A stretch of 64,000 bases of DNA, from the NCBI RefSeq assembly GCF_001424125.1, contig NZ_LMQI01000004.1:434001-498000 (forward strand). Direction: 5' to 3'. This stretch comes from Cellulomonas sp. Leaf395. Its GTDB lineage: Bacteria; Actinomycetota; Actinomycetes; Actinomycetales; Cellulomonadaceae. Positions 53,839 through 63,698 of this stretch are shown here, one piece after another. The notes under the pieces are model-generated. The model searched no databases, was not told the DNA's origin, and worked only from the letters and a program-made list of their open reading frames with translations. Numbering within the stretch: position 1 is the first letter of the stretch; every line of letters starts with the position of its first letter. The position numbers and the translations under genes are program-made.

Positions 53839-56800
53839 ATGTCCTCATCGACCCGACGGCGAACTGCCTGGGTGGCCACGGCCACCTTGAGCGCAGCTTC
53901 GCTGCTGGCCATCTGCGGGGTCTCACCCGCGATGGCCGCCTCCGCCCCCGCGACGGTGGTCGTCCCGGCCGCCGCGCCCGTCAAGGCCGCCGTGGCCGAC
54001 GGCGAGTACGCCCAGCGCTTCCTTGCGCAGTACAAGAAGATCAAGGACCCCGCCAACGGCTACTTCAGCGCGCAGGGCATCCCGTACCACTCCGTCGAGA
54101 CCCTCATCGTCGAGGCCCCCGACTACGGCCACGAGACGACGTCGGAGGCGTACTCCTACTGGCTCTGGCTCGAGGCGCTCTACGGCCAGTTCACCGAGGA
54201 CTGGGGCCCGCTGAACGACGCGTGGGCGACCATGGAGAAGTACATGATCCCCACGTCGGCGGACCAGCCGACGAACTCGTTCTACAACCCGAACAGCCCG
54301 GCGACGTACGCCTCGGAGTTCAACCACCCGAGCAGCTACCCGTCGCAGCTCAACAACGGCGTGACGTCGGGCAAGGACCCCATCGGCGCGGAGCTGAAGG
54401 CCACCTACGGCAACGCGGACGTCTACGGCATGCACTGGCTCGCCGACGTCGACAACAAGTACGGGTTCGGCGCGACCCCGGGTGCGGGCTGCGAGCTCGG
54501 CCCGACAGCCACTGGGACGTCCTACATCAACACCTTCCAGCGCGGCCCGCAGGAGTCGGTCTGGGAGACCATCCCGCAGCCGTCGTGCGAGGAGTTCAAG
54601 TACGGCGGCCCCAACGGCTACCTCGACCTGTTCACCAAGGACGCGTCGTACGCCAAGCAGTGGAAGTACACCAACGCCCCCGACGCCGACGCGCGTGCGG
54701 TCGAGGCCGTCTACTGGGCCAACCAGTGGGCGACCGAGCAGGGCAAGGCGGCCGACGTCGCCGCGACAGTGGCCAAGGCCGCCAAGATGGGCGACTACCT
54801 GCGCTACGCCCTGTTCGACAAGTACTTCAAGGCGGTCGGCTGCACCTCGCCGTCCTGCCCCGCCGGCTCCGGCAAGGAGAGCGCGCACGGTCTGCTCTCC
54901 TGGTACTACGCCTGGGGTGGCGCGCTCGACTCGTCGGCCGGCTGGGCGTGGCGCATCGGGTCCTCGCACGCGCACTTCGGCTACCAGAACCCGCTCGCGG
55001 CCTGGGTGCTGTCGACCGACCCGGCCCTCACGCCGAAGTCCCCGACGGCCAAGTCGGACTGGGCCAGCTCGATGGACCGCCAGCTCGAGTTCTACAAGTG
55101 GCTCCAGGCACCCCAGGGCGGGATCGCCGGTGGCGCCACCAACAGCTGGGACGGCGCGTACGCGACGCCGCCGGCCGGCACACCCACGTTCTACGGCATG
55201 GGCTACACCGAGGCGCCCGTCTACAACGACCCGCCGTCGAACCAGTGGTTCGGCATGCAGGCGTGGGGCGTCCAGCGCGTCGCGGAGCTCTACTACGCCT
55301 CGGGCAACCCGCAGGCCAAGGCGATCCTCGACAAGTGGGTCCCCTGGGTCGTCGCGAACATCTCGACCGACGGCGCCAGCTGGAAGGTTCCGTCGGAGCT
55401 GACCTGGACCGGCAAGCCGGACACCTGGAACAAGACGAGCCCCGGTGCCAACTCCGGGCTCTCCGTCTCGGTCAAGAGCTATGGCCAGGACGTCGGCGTC
55501 GCCGGCGACACCGCCCGTGCGCTGCTCTTCTACGCCGCCAAGTCGGGCGACACCGCGTCGCGTGACAAGGCCAAGGCACTGCTCGACGCCATCTGGGCCT
55601 CCAACCAGGACAGCCTGGGCGTCGGCACCGTCGAGACCCGCGGGGACTTCCTGCGCTTCGACGACACCTACGTCCCCGGCGGCAACGGCGTGTACGTCCC
55701 GGCCGGCTGGACCGGCACCATGCCCAACGGCGACGTGGTCAAGCCGGGTGTCTCGTTCCTGGACATCCGCAGCTGGTACAAGAACGACCCCAGCTGGCCG
55801 AAGATCGAGACTGCTCTGGCCACCGGTGTGGCGCCGCAGTTCACGTTCCACCGGTTCTGGGCGCAGACGGCCATCGCGGGTGCGCTCGGTGACTACGCGC
55901 GGCTGTTCGAGGGCGGCACCACGCCGGACCCCGACACCACCGCGCCGTCCGTGCCGGCGGGCCTGCTCGCCGGTACCACCACCGCGACGTCGGCCACGAT
56001 CTCGTGGACGGCCTCGACCGACAACACGGGTGGCTCCGGCGTGGCCGGGTACGACATCTACCGCGGCACGACCAAGGTCGGCAGCTCGACCACCCCGTCG
56101 TTCACGGAGACCGGGCTGACCCCGTCCACGGCGTACTCGTACACCGTCCGGGCGAAGGACGTCGCGGGCAACGTGTCCGCCGCGTCGTCGGCACTGTCCG
56201 TCACCACCAAGGCCGCGCCGTCCGACACGACCGCGCCGAGCGTCCCCACGGGCCTCTCCGCGAGCGCTGTCACCCAGAACAGCCTCACGCTGTCCTGGTC
56301 GGCGTCGACCGACAACGCGGGCGGCTCCGGCCTGGCCGGGTACGACGTGTACCGGGGGACGACGAAGGTCGGCTCCACCACGTCGACGTCGTACTCCGAC
56401 ACCGGTCTGACGGCTGCGACGGCGTACTCGTACACCGTCCGGGCGAAGGACGTGGCGGGGAACATCTCCGCGGCGTCGAGCGCCCTGTCGGTCACGACGC
56501 TGCCGGCCACCACCCTGGACACCATCGCTCCGTCGGTGCCCGCTGGCCTCGTCGCGACGACCGTCACGGAGACCAGCGTCGCCCTCACGTGGACCGCATC
56601 CACGGACACGGGTGGCTCGGGCCTCGCCGGCTACGACGTCTACCGGGGGACCACCAAGGTCGGCACACCGACCTCGGCGTCCTACACGGACAGCGGCCTC
56701 ACGGCGGCGACGGCGTACCAGTACACCGTCCGAGCACGGGACAACGCGGGCAACGTGTCCGCCGCGTCGTCGGCCCTCTCGGTGACCACGAAGTCCACCA

Positions 56801-57126
56801 CGCCGACCGGCTCCTGCAAGGTGTCCTACACCGCCAGCAGCTGGAACACGGGCTTCACGGCCTCCGTCAAGGTGACCAACACCGGCACGACGGCACTGAG
56901 CGCCTGGACCCTCGGGTTCTCGTTCGCCAACGGCCAGACGGTCACGCAGGGCTGGAGCGCCGACTGGTCGCAGTCGGGCACGGCGGTCACGGCGAAGAAC
57001 GCTGCGTGGAACGGCACCCTCGGTGCCGGTCAGAGCACGGACATCGGGTTCAACGGCTCCCACTCGGGGACCAACACCAACCCGACGGCGTTCACGCTGA
57101 ACGGTGCTGCCTGCACTATCGGCTAG
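53839..57126 (+). CDS. Secreted GH48 reducing-end cellobiohydrolase with 3 FN3 and CBM2
   Basis: 1095 residues. Signal peptide with Arg-rich start, hydrophobic core and cleavage near AMA|AS (residue 33). The GH48 catalytic domain spans about 55-690, with VEAPDYGHETTSEAYSYWLW carrying the proposed proton-donor Glu. Three fibronectin type III modules start at about 699, 796 and 894; CBM2 occupies 991-1095 with a terminal Cys pair (GSCKVSY, AACTIG). GH48 enzymes are processive exo-glucanases acting from cellulose reducing ends and are central to actinobacterial cellulose breakdown. The layout equals that of C. fimi Cel48. A CelR-like site lies upstream and a hairpin downstream, so it is monocistronic. 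Confidence 0.96.
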   Translation: MSSSTRRRTAWVATATLSAASLLAICGVSPAMAASAPATVVVPAAAPVKAAVADGEYAQRFLAQYKKIKDPANGYFSAQGIPYHSVETLIVEAPDYGHETTSEAYSYWLWLEALYGQFTEDWGPLNDAWATMEKYMIPTSADQPTNSFYNPNSPATYASEFNHPSSYPSQLNNGVTSGKDPIGAELKATYGNADVYGMHWLADVDNKYGFGATPGAGCELGPTATGTSYINTFQRGPQESVWETIPQPSCEEFKYGGPNGYLDLFTKDASYAKQWKYTNAPDADARAVEAVYWANQWATEQGKAADVAATVAKAAKMGDYLRYALFDKYFKAVGCTSPSCPAGSGKESAHGLLSWYYAWGGALDSSAGWAWRIGSSHAHFGYQNPLAAWVLSTDPALTPKSPTAKSDWASSMDRQLEFYKWLQAPQGGIAGGATNSWDGAYATPPAGTPTFYGMGYTEAPVYNDPPSNQWFGMQAWGVQRVAELYYASGNPQAKAILDKWVPWVVANISTDGASWKVPSELTWTGKPDTWNKTSPGANSGLSVSVKSYGQDVGVAGDTARALLFYAAKSGDTASRDKAKALLDAIWASNQDSLGVGTVETRGDFLRFDDTYVPGGNGVYVPAGWTGTMPNGDVVKPGVSFLDIRSWYKNDPSWPKIETALATGVAPQFTFHRFWAQTAIAGALGDYARLFEGGTTPDPDTTAPSVPAGLLAGTTTATSATISWTASTDNTGGSGVAGYDIYRGTTKVGSSTTPSFTETGLTPSTAYSYTVRAKDVAGNVSAASSALSVTTKAAPSDTTAPSVPTGLSASAVTQNSLTLSWSASTDNAGGSGLAGYDVYRGTTKVGSTTSTSYSDTGLTAATAYSYTVRAKDVAGNISAASSALSVTTLPATTLDTIAPSVPAGLVATTVTETSVALTWTASTDTGGSGLAGYDVYRGTTKVGTPTSASYTDSGLTAATAYQYTVRARDNAGNVSAASSALSVTTKSTTPTGSCKVSYTASSWNTGFTASVKVTNTGTTALSAWTLGFSFANGQTVTQGWSADWSQSGTAVTAKNAAWNGTLGAGQSTDIGFNGSHSGTNTNPTAFTLNGAACTIG
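55933..56808 (+). repeat. Three tandem FN3-coding repeats
   Basis: Units of about 290 bp begin at 55933, 56224 and 56518. Each encodes the sequence order APSVP, GYD, YRGTTKVG, YTVRA, AGN and SAASSALSVTT. Nucleotide identity between units is high enough to allow recombination. Confidence 0.85.
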
Positions 57127-57133
57127 TCGAGTG

Positions 57134-57175
57134 ACGAACGGGCCGGTCCTCTGAAGGGAGGATCGGTCCGTTCGT
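57134..57175 (+). terminator. Terminator of the GH48 gene
   Basis: Long imperfect stem starting ACGAACGGGCCGGTCCTC and closing AGGATCGGTCCGTTCGT around a short loop, 8 bp past the stop; followed by CTGTGTTGG without a clear U-run. Confidence 0.65.
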
Positions 57176-57267
57176 CTGTGTTGGCCAGGGGGTAGGGCAG
57201 ACCCCACCGTGCCCTCGTGGGTGGTCAGGCTGTCTGCCGGTCGGCCCCGAGCCCTAGCGTCATCGTC

Positions 57268-58602
57268 ATGACCTCACCGACGCCCCCGGGCAGCGTGTCC
57301 GACGACCTGCGCGTCGTCGCCCCCGCATTCGTCGACCTGCGGGCGCTCACCGCGGCCCCCGTGTCGGTCGCTACGTGGCGGGGCGTCTCGCAGTGCGTCG
57401 TCGGCTCCTTCGTCCTGCTGTTCGCGATCTTGTCGTTCACCGTCGTGATCTCGCTCGCACTGAGCCTCCTGATCCTGTTCGTCGGCATCCCGCTGCTCGT
57501 CGCCGGCCTGTGGCTCTGCCGGCCGTTCGCCCAGCTCGAGCGGGCCAGGCTGCACGCGCAGCTGGGCGTGGAGATTGCCGCACCCACGTACCCGCACCGG
57601 GAGGGCACGTGGGCCTCCTGGCGTGGCGTGCTGGCAGACAGCCGCACCTGGGCGCACGTGGCGTACCTCGTGGTCGCCGGGCTGATCCTCACGGTCCAGG
57701 GCGTCCTGGTCAGCGTCACCGGCGGGTTCGCGATCGGCGGCCTCGTCTACCCCGTCGTCGCGCTCGCCACCGGCCTGAGCCACCCGCCCATCCCGCTGGT
57801 CCTCCTGGTCCCGGGGGCCCTCGTCCTCGCGTGGCTGTCGGCACTGATCATCCAGGCAGGGTCGCTCGCGATCGTCCGCACGGCACGCTCGCTCGTCGGG
57901 GCGTCGGCGCGGGCGGAGGCCGTCGAGGCCGCGCGGCAGGCCCAGGCACGGGCCGCGCAGGCCGAGGGCCGGGCCGTCCAGCTCACCGAGACGCGGACCG
58001 CCGCCGTGGGTGCCGCCGACGAGGAGCGCCGCCGCATCGAGCGCGACCTGCACGACGGCGCCCAGCAGCGCCTGGTCGCCCTCGGGGTGGAGCTGGGCAC
58101 CGCCCGCCGGAAGGCGTCGAGCGACCCCGACGCAGCCGCGGCCCTGGAGCACGCGCACCGCGAGGTCAAGGAGACGCTCGCCGAGCTGCGGGACCTCGTC
58201 CGCGGCATCCACCCGGCCGTCCTGACCGACCGTGGTCTCGATGCAGCCCTGTCCGCGCTGGCCGCCCGCAGCCCTGTCCCGGTCCGCGTCGACGTCCCGG
58301 ACCCGCCGACGCTGGGCCGCGCGAGCACGTCCGCGCAGGCGGCTGCCTACTTCGTCGTCGCCGAGGCGCTCACCAACGCTGCCAAGCACGCCGACGCGCA
58401 CCAGGTCGTGGTCACCGTCACGGCCAACGACACGCTTCGTCTCGTCATCGCCGACGACGGCCGCGGGGGAGCGGTCGCGACACCTGGCAGCGGGCTCGAC
58501 GGACTGCGCAGCCGAGTCGCGGCCCTCGACGGCACCTTCGACCTGGACAGCCCGGCCGGAGCCGGCACACGACTGACCGTGGAGGTGCCGTGCGTATCGT
58601 GA
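57268..58602 (+). CDS. Sensor histidine kinase (HisKA_3, NarL-type)
   Basis: 444 residues. A sensor domain with four hydrophobic segments (about 40-215) is followed by a helical linker rich in Ala/Arg and the HisKA_3 box ERRRIERDLHDGAQQRLVAL with phospho-acceptor His262. The ATPase domain has NAAKHADAHQVVV (N-box), ADDGRGG (G1) and GLDGLRSRV (G2). The signal is unknown. The ATG was preferred over a longer frame lacking features. It overlaps the response regulator by 13 bp. Confidence 0.92.
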   Translation: MTSPTPPGSVSDDLRVVAPAFVDLRALTAAPVSVATWRGVSQCVVGSFVLLFAILSFTVVISLALSLLILFVGIPLLVAGLWLCRPFAQLERARLHAQLGVEIAAPTYPHREGTWASWRGVLADSRTWAHVAYLVVAGLILTVQGVLVSVTGGFAIGGLVYPVVALATGLSHPPIPLVLLVPGALVLAWLSALIIQAGSLAIVRTARSLVGASARAEAVEAARQAQARAAQAEGRAVQLTETRTAAVGAADEERRRIERDLHDGAQQRLVALGVELGTARRKASSDPDAAAALEHAHREVKETLAELRDLVRGIHPAVLTDRGLDAALSALAARSPVPVRVDVPDPPTLGRASTSAQAAAYFVVAEALTNAAKHADAHQVVVTVTANDTLRLVIADDGRGGAVATPGSGLDGLRSRVAALDGTFDLDSPAGAGTRLTVEVPCVS

Positions 58603-59258
58603 TCGCCGAGGACTCGGTCCTCCTGCTCGACGGCCTCACCCGGCTGCTCGTCGCGGAAGGGCACGACGTCACCGGCTACACCACCGCCGACGAGGTCGTC
58701 GCAGCTCTCGGGCCTGCCTCCGCTGTCCCCGACATCCTGGTGACAGACGTCCGGATGCCCCCGTCGCACACCGACGAAGGCCTGCGAGCCGCCGTGCACC
58801 TGCGCAGCCTGCACCCGCGGCTGCCCGTGCTTGTCCTCTCGCAGTACGTCGAGCAGCGGTACGCCCGCGAGCTCTTCGCCGGTGACGTGCGCGGCCTCGG
58901 GTACGTGCTCAAGGACCGCGTCGCGGACGTGGACGAGTTCCTCGACGCCCTCGGCCGCGTGGCCGGCGGCGGCACGGTGATCGACCCCGAGGTCGTCGCC
59001 CAGATCCTCGCCCGGACCCGCCGGTCGGGCCTCGAGACCCTCACTCCGCGCGAGCGGGACGTGCTCGGTCTCATGGCGGAGGGCCGCTCCAACGCGGCCA
59101 TCGCCGACCGTCTCGTCGTCGGGCTCCCCGCCGTCGAGAAGCACGTGACCTCCATCCTCACCAAGCTGGACCTCCCGCAGGCCGCCGACGACCACCGCCG
59201 TGTGCTCGCCGTGCTGCGCTGGCTGGAGCACGAACCCACGAACGGAGAACGACCATGA
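58590..59258 (+). CDS. NarL/LuxR-type response regulator
   Basis: 222 residues. Receiver domain with acidic cluster IAEDSV, phospho-acceptor Asp53 (VTDVRMP) and the switch Lys in YVLKDRV; C-terminal LuxR helix-turn-helix LTPRERDVLGLMAEGRSNAAIADRL, then EKHVTSILTKLDL. Translation starts at GTG inside the kinase gene. It probably controls its own operon, including the DUF4097 gene that follows with a 4-bp overlap. Confidence 0.94.
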   Translation: MRIVIAEDSVLLLDGLTRLLVAEGHDVTGYTTADEVVAALGPASAVPDILVTDVRMPPSHTDEGLRAAVHLRSLHPRLPVLVLSQYVEQRYARELFAGDVRGLGYVLKDRVADVDEFLDALGRVAGGGTVIDPEVVAQILARTRRSGLETLTPRERDVLGLMAEGRSNAAIADRLVVGLPAVEKHVTSILTKLDLPQAADDHRRVLAVLRWLEHEPTNGERP

Positions 59259-60118
59259 CCAGCACCCTGGAGCGACCGGTCGACTCCACGAGCCCCACCC
59301 CGCGCGGGCGCGGCGCCCGTGCCCTGACGTGGACCGGCGCCATCGTCGGAGGCGTCCTGCTGCTCTTCGGCGGCTACAGCGCGGTCGACCTGCTCGCGAG
59401 AAGCTCCGACGACGCGACGACGATCTCCGAGAGCGCGTCGTACGACGCCGCGCCCGTGGTCGAGATCGTCGCCGACGGGCACGTCACCGTCACCACCGGC
59501 GGTGACCGCGTCGAGGTCGACCGCACCGCGAGCACGGTGCTGGGCGCCGTGCACTACGGCGTCGACGAGTCCGCCCGGCGGCTGCACGTGAGCCACCGCT
59601 GCGACTGGTGGCGGCCTGGCTTCTGCTCGGCGTCCCTGGACGTGACCGTGCCCGACGGGACCTCCGTGGTCGTCCGCGCCCAGGATGGCTTCGTCACGGC
59701 GACCGCCCTGCGCGGACCGCTGGACGTGCACCTCCGCGACGGGGGTGCGGACGTGTCCGACATCGACGGCGACGTGACCGCCCGCGCGTCGGACGGCCGG
59801 ATCGACGTCGACGGCGTCCGCGGCTCTGTGGACGCGAGCTCGGCGGACGGTGCCATCACGGTCTCCGACGTCTCCGGTGACGTCGTCACCCGGTCCAGCG
59901 ACGGACTCACCGAGATCTCGCGAGCCCGAGGAGACATCGACGCCCGCGCGAGCGACGGAGACGTCACCGTGTACGGCACGGGGAAGCCGGTGGCGCTCGA
60001 GATCACCACGGCGGACGGAGGGCAGACCATCGAGGGGCCTGTTGACCCGAGCTCGTCGATCCAGGTCCGCATCGACACCGTCGACGGTCACGCGGAGTAC
60101 CTGCGTCCGCGCGGCTGA
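59255..60118 (+). CDS. DUF4097 family membrane-anchored beta-repeat protein
   Basis: 287 residues. A short cytoplasmic start, one membrane helix (about 26-49) and an extracytoplasmic right-handed beta-repeat domain with many short DG/D-x-S turns (DVSDIDGDVTARASDGRIDVDG type, repeated). DUF4097 proteins are often encoded with envelope-stress two-component systems. The ATGA overlap with the response regulator gene shows it is the third gene of the operon and a likely target or input of the kinase. Confidence 0.85.
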   Translation: MTSTLERPVDSTSPTPRGRGARALTWTGAIVGGVLLLFGGYSAVDLLARSSDDATTISESASYDAAPVVEIVADGHVTVTTGGDRVEVDRTASTVLGAVHYGVDESARRLHVSHRCDWWRPGFCSASLDVTVPDGTSVVVRAQDGFVTATALRGPLDVHLRDGGADVSDIDGDVTARASDGRIDVDGVRGSVDASSADGAITVSDVSGDVVTRSSDGLTEISRARGDIDARASDGDVTVYGTGKPVALEITTADGGQTIEGPVDPSSSIQVRIDTVDGHAEYLRPRG

Positions 60119-60127
60119 TCCCACGAC

Positions 60128-60167
60128 AAAGGCCCCTGATCAGCAGATCTGCTGATCAGGGGCCTTT
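60128..60167. terminator. Perfect 40-bp palindromic terminator
   Basis: Inverted repeat without mismatch, arms AAAGGCCCCTGATCAGCAGA and its complement, with an A-run at one end and a T-run at the other, so it can end transcription from both strands: the kinase operon on plus and tRNA-Pro on minus. Confidence 0.9.
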
Positions 60168-60175
60168 CTCGTCTG

Positions 60176-60249
<74 letters not shown>

Positions 60250-60297
60250 TGGAGCCTGGCAAGGATAGCCGACGACCGGGCGTGGAACGAAACCGGA

Positions 60298-61251
60298 TCA
60301 GGGAGCGACGAGCGTGAGGAGCGTCGCTTCCGGCCGGCACGCGAACCGCACGGGCGCGTACGGCGAGGTCCCGAGCCCGGCGGACACGTGCATCCACGTC
60401 GAGCCCGCACCGCCCGGCTGGTCCGGACGCGGCCCGGGCCAGCCGTGCAGGCCCTTGGCGCGGCGCGTGTCGAGGTCGCAGTTGGTCACCAGGGCGCCCC
60501 AGAACGGGAGGGCCAGCTGGCCGCCGTGCGTGTGCCCGGCGATCGCCAGGTCGACGTCGTCGGCGTGCATCGCGTCCAGGACCCGGCGGTAGGGCGCGTG
60601 CGTGATGCCCAGGTGCAGGTCGACGGGTGTCGGAGCGGTCCGGGCGTCGTCGGCGTCACCGGCGTCGGGGAACCGGTCGCGGTCCAGGTGCGCGTCGTCC
60701 GTGCCCACGAGGGACAGCACCCGGCCGTCGACCTTGAGGACGTCCCGACGGTTGGTGAGGTCGATCCAGCCGGCGGACCGGAACCGGGACGCGAGCTCAC
60801 GCCACGGCAGCTCGGGCGGGCTCTGCGCTTGACGCCGCCGGGCGTCGGGCAGCAGGTACCGGGCCGGGTTCTTCGGCGCAGGCGAGATGTAGTCGTTGGA
60901 GCCCAGCACGAACGCCCCGGGGACCGCGAGGTGCGGCTCCAGGGCCTCGAGCAGGGCGGGCATCGCGTCGAGGTGCGCCCAGTTGTCGCCCGTGTCGACG
61001 ACCAGGTGCGGGTCGAGCGAGGCGAGGTCCTTCACCCAGTCGACCTTCTTGCGCTGACCGGGCGTCAGGTGCAGGTCGGAGAGGTGCAGGATCCGCAGCG
61101 GGTCCTGACCGGCGGGGAGCACCGGCACGGTGACCTGTCGCAGGGTGTACCAGCGCACCTCGATCAGCGAGGCGTACGCGAGCGCACCCGCACCGGCCAG
61201 CGCGAGCGCACCGGCGGTGCGGGCGACGCCAGACGTGGTCAGGCCGGTCAA
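60298..61251 (-). CDS. Membrane-anchored metallophosphoesterase
   Basis: 317 residues. An N-terminal hydrophobic segment (about 12-30) is followed by the calcineurin-like motifs LHLSDLHLTPGQ, VVDTGDNWAHLDAM, GSNDY (the GNHE/D position), then GITHAP and GHTHGGQ. This is the YkuE/YaeI type, acting on phosphodiester-containing lipids or nucleotides at the membrane. The TTG start overlaps the PBP stop in TTGA; a later GTG (VARTAGAL) is the alternative. Coupled to the upstream penicillin-binding protein gene. Confidence 0.88.
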   Translation of the reverse strand: MTGLTTSGVARTAGALALAGAGALAYASLIEVRWYTLRQVTVPVLPAGQDPLRILHLSDLHLTPGQRKKVDWVKDLASLDPHLVVDTGDNWAHLDAMPALLEALEPHLAVPGAFVLGSNDYISPAPKNPARYLLPDARRRQAQSPPELPWRELASRFRSAGWIDLTNRRDVLKVDGRVLSLVGTDDAHLDRDRFPDAGDADDARTAPTPVDLHLGITHAPYRRVLDAMHADDVDLAIAGHTHGGQLALPFWGALVTNCDLDTRRAKGLHGWPGPRPDQPGGAGSTWMHVSAGLGTSPYAPVRFACRPEATLLTLVAP

Positions 61252-63698
61252 CCGTTGCCACCGCCACGGCCACCGCCGCCACCGCCCTGACCGGGCTGAG
61301 GCTGAGGAGGCTGAGGCTGAGGCTGAGGCTGAGGTTCAGCGGGGGGCGGCGCCGCCGGCGGCTGCCCGTTGGACAGCGTGAGCGTGACGTACGAGCCGCG
61401 CACCGCGGTGCCCGACGGGCTCTGCGACACGACGGTACCTGCAGGCAGCGCGGAGCTGACCTGCTCGGGAGCGATCGACGCCCTGAACCCGGCGCCAGCG
61501 AGCCGGTTGCGGGCGTCCGCCTCGTTGAGGCCGACCACGGAGGGGACGGGGATCTTCTCGCCGAACACTTCCTTGTCGCCAGGTGCGGCGAAGCCGGGGT
61601 TGGGCGCCCCGTCGCTCAGGGCGGTGACCATGAACCGCTTCCAGGTGGGTGCCGCAACCGATGAGCCGTACGCCCTGCGGACGAACTTGCCGCCGATCGT
61701 GACGTCCTTGACCGGGATCACCCCGTCGCTGTGCCCCACCCAGACGGCTGCCGCCAGCCGCGGCGTGTAGCCGACGAACCACGTGTACTCGTTCTCGGAG
61801 GTGGTTCCGGTCTTGCCCGCCGACGGGAACGGAGGAGCGCCCACGGAATCGGCGGTGCCCTGCCAGACGTGGGAGAGAGCGAAGTTCAGCGCGTTCGCGA
61901 TCCGCGGCTCGAGCGCCTGCGTGCAACCGGCCTGCGGGACCGGGAGGGAGACGCCGTCGGTGTCGACGACGCTCAGGATCGCGATGGGCTTGCAGTACAC
62001 GCCGCCGGAGGCGAACGCGGCGAACGCGGCGGCCATCGTAAGCGGCGCGACCCCGTCCGAGCCGAGCACGTTGGCGGGGAGGACCTTGAAGGGCTCTCCG
62101 GTGTTCGCCTGGTGGACGCCCAGCGAGGTGGCCGTGTCGATCATCCCGCAGAGGTCGATCTTGGTCGCCATGGCGATGTACCCGGAGTTGACCGAGTTCT
62201 TCGTCGCGTCGAGGACCGACATCACTGCGCCCTTGCCCTCGGCGTTGCCGAACTTGTACGGCGCGCCGGCGAGCCTGGTGCACGAGGCGTTGAACGCGGA
62301 CATCGGGTACTGCATGGGCTTGCCGTCGATGATCTCGTTGAGGCTGTGGCCTTCCTTCAGCCACTGCGCGAGCGTGAACGGCTTGAACGTCGAGCCGGGG
62401 GCGAACCCCTTCGAGGCGCCGTACGCGGCGTCGGTGTTGTAGTTGACCGCGTCCTCGCCAGGGCCGGGGGTGGAGGTCGGGTTGAACACGGTGGTCTGCG
62501 CCATCGCGGTGATCTTGCCGGTGCCGGGCTCGACGACAGAGATCGCGGACTTCACGCCGGACGCGTCGCCGACCGGGACGCCTGCCTTGACCTCGCCGTC
62601 GGCGGCGGCCTGCAGGCGGGGGTCCAGTGTCGTGGTGATGGTGAGTCCGCCGGTGTAGAGCAGGGCCTTGCGCGCTTCCCTGTCCGGACCGAACGCGGGG
62701 TCGTTGAGGATCACCTTGGTGGCGTAGTCGCAGAAGTAGCCGGACCCGGCCACCACGTCACCTGCCGTCATGCAGCCCTGCTTCAGGGGCTGGATGTGCA
62801 TGGTGTCCGGCAGCGGCGTCGCGACGCCGGCGGCGTACTCCTCGTCGGTGATGAAGCCCTGCTCGTTCATCAGCGTGAGGACGCGGTCCCGGCGGGTCTG
62901 GGAGGCCGCGGGGTTGAGCACCGGGTCCCACTTCGTCGGGCTCTGCGTCACACCGGCGATCGTCGCGGCCTCGATGTAGTTGAGGTCCTTGGCGGACTTG
63001 CTGAAGTAGTAGTTCGCGGCGGACTCCGCCCCGTACACCGACGCCCCGAACGGCGCGATGTTCAGGTACTTCTCGAGGATCTCGTCCTTCGTCATCGTCT
63101 TCTCGAGCGCGATGGCGAGCTTCGCCTCCCGCAGCTTGCGGGCGTACCCCTCGGTGCCCTCGGCGCCACGGGCGGCCTGCATGGCCTCGAGCCGCTCGGC
63201 CTCGGTCTCCTTCGCCAGCGCGGCGTCGATGAGGACGTTCTTGATGTACTGCTGGGTGAGCGTCGACGCGCCCTCCTGGCCGCCGTCGGAGTCCGCCTGG
63301 TTCTTCACGAACGCGCGGAACATGCCCCGGGGGTCGACGCCCACGTGCTGGTAGAACCGCTTGTCCTCCGTCGCGATCACCGCGTGCTGCAGCAGGGGCG
63401 AGATCTCGGTGAGGGGGACGATGACCCGGTTCTGGTCGTAGAACGTCGCCAGCAGCGTGCCGTCCGCGGCCTTGATGACCGACTTCTCGGGCAGCCGCTT
63501 CTGCGCGAGCTCGGTGGGCAGGTCGTCGAAGGCCGTGCGCGTGATGTCGGTCACACCGTTGGCGACGGCCACTCCGGGCAGAACGAGTCCGGCGGCGAGC
63601 ACTCCGGACACACCCGCGACGAGCGCGAACGTGAGCAGGAGGGCCACCGCCTGGAAGAAGTTGACCTGTCGGCCGCGCTGGCGCGCAGGGTTCGGCAT
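61248..63698 (-). CDS. Bifunctional class A penicillin-binding protein with PASTA domain
   Basis: 816 residues. Membrane anchor (about 15-45); GT51 glycosyltransferase with catalytic Glu111 in ATEDKRFYQHVGVDP; transpeptidase with Ser436-x-x-Lys (GSTFKP), an SVN motif and KTGT (Lys629). One PASTA domain (about 720-785, VPSVVGLNEADARNRLAGAG) and a Pro/Gln then Gly-rich tail follow. It polymerises and cross-links peptidoglycan outside the membrane; beta-lactams acylate Ser436. The ATG at MPNPARQRGRQ was chosen over a longer frame. It resembles mycobacterial PonA2, which also has PASTA and a whiB neighbour. Confidence 0.95.
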   Translation of the reverse strand: MPNPARQRGRQVNFFQAVALLLTFALVAGVSGVLAAGLVLPGVAVANGVTDITRTAFDDLPTELAQKRLPEKSVIKAADGTLLATFYDQNRVIVPLTEISPLLQHAVIATEDKRFYQHVGVDPRGMFRAFVKNQADSDGGQEGASTLTQQYIKNVLIDAALAKETEAERLEAMQAARGAEGTEGYARKLREAKLAIALEKTMTKDEILEKYLNIAPFGASVYGAESAANYYFSKSAKDLNYIEAATIAGVTQSPTKWDPVLNPAASQTRRDRVLTLMNEQGFITDEEYAAGVATPLPDTMHIQPLKQGCMTAGDVVAGSGYFCDYATKVILNDPAFGPDREARKALLYTGGLTITTTLDPRLQAAADGEVKAGVPVGDASGVKSAISVVEPGTGKITAMAQTTVFNPTSTPGPGEDAVNYNTDAAYGASKGFAPGSTFKPFTLAQWLKEGHSLNEIIDGKPMQYPMSAFNASCTRLAGAPYKFGNAEGKGAVMSVLDATKNSVNSGYIAMATKIDLCGMIDTATSLGVHQANTGEPFKVLPANVLGSDGVAPLTMAAAFAAFASGGVYCKPIAILSVVDTDGVSLPVPQAGCTQALEPRIANALNFALSHVWQGTADSVGAPPFPSAGKTGTTSENEYTWFVGYTPRLAAAVWVGHSDGVIPVKDVTIGGKFVRRAYGSSVAAPTWKRFMVTALSDGAPNPGFAAPGDKEVFGEKIPVPSVVGLNEADARNRLAGAGFRASIAPEQVSSALPAGTVVSQSPSGTAVRGSYVTLTLSNGQPPAAPPPAEPQPQPQPQPPQPQPGQGGGGGGRGGGNG
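61294..61334 (-). repeat. GGCTGA hexamer repeat encoding Gln-Pro tail
   Basis: Near-perfect hexanucleotide tandem (GGCTGA, with one interruption) coding for the QPQPQPQPP run of the penicillin-binding protein. Length changes by slippage would keep the frame. Confidence 0.75.

Noticed and set aside
55933-56808. Tandem repeats as a possible CRISPR or satellite array
   Set aside because: Units are about 290 bp, in frame and encode FN3 modules. No CRISPR-type short repeats were seen anywhere in the window.
53923-57207. 1094-codon minus-strand frame opposite the GH48 gene
   Set aside because: Val/Arg-rich mirror translation without signal or domains; GH48, FN3 and CBM2 on the plus strand are unambiguous.
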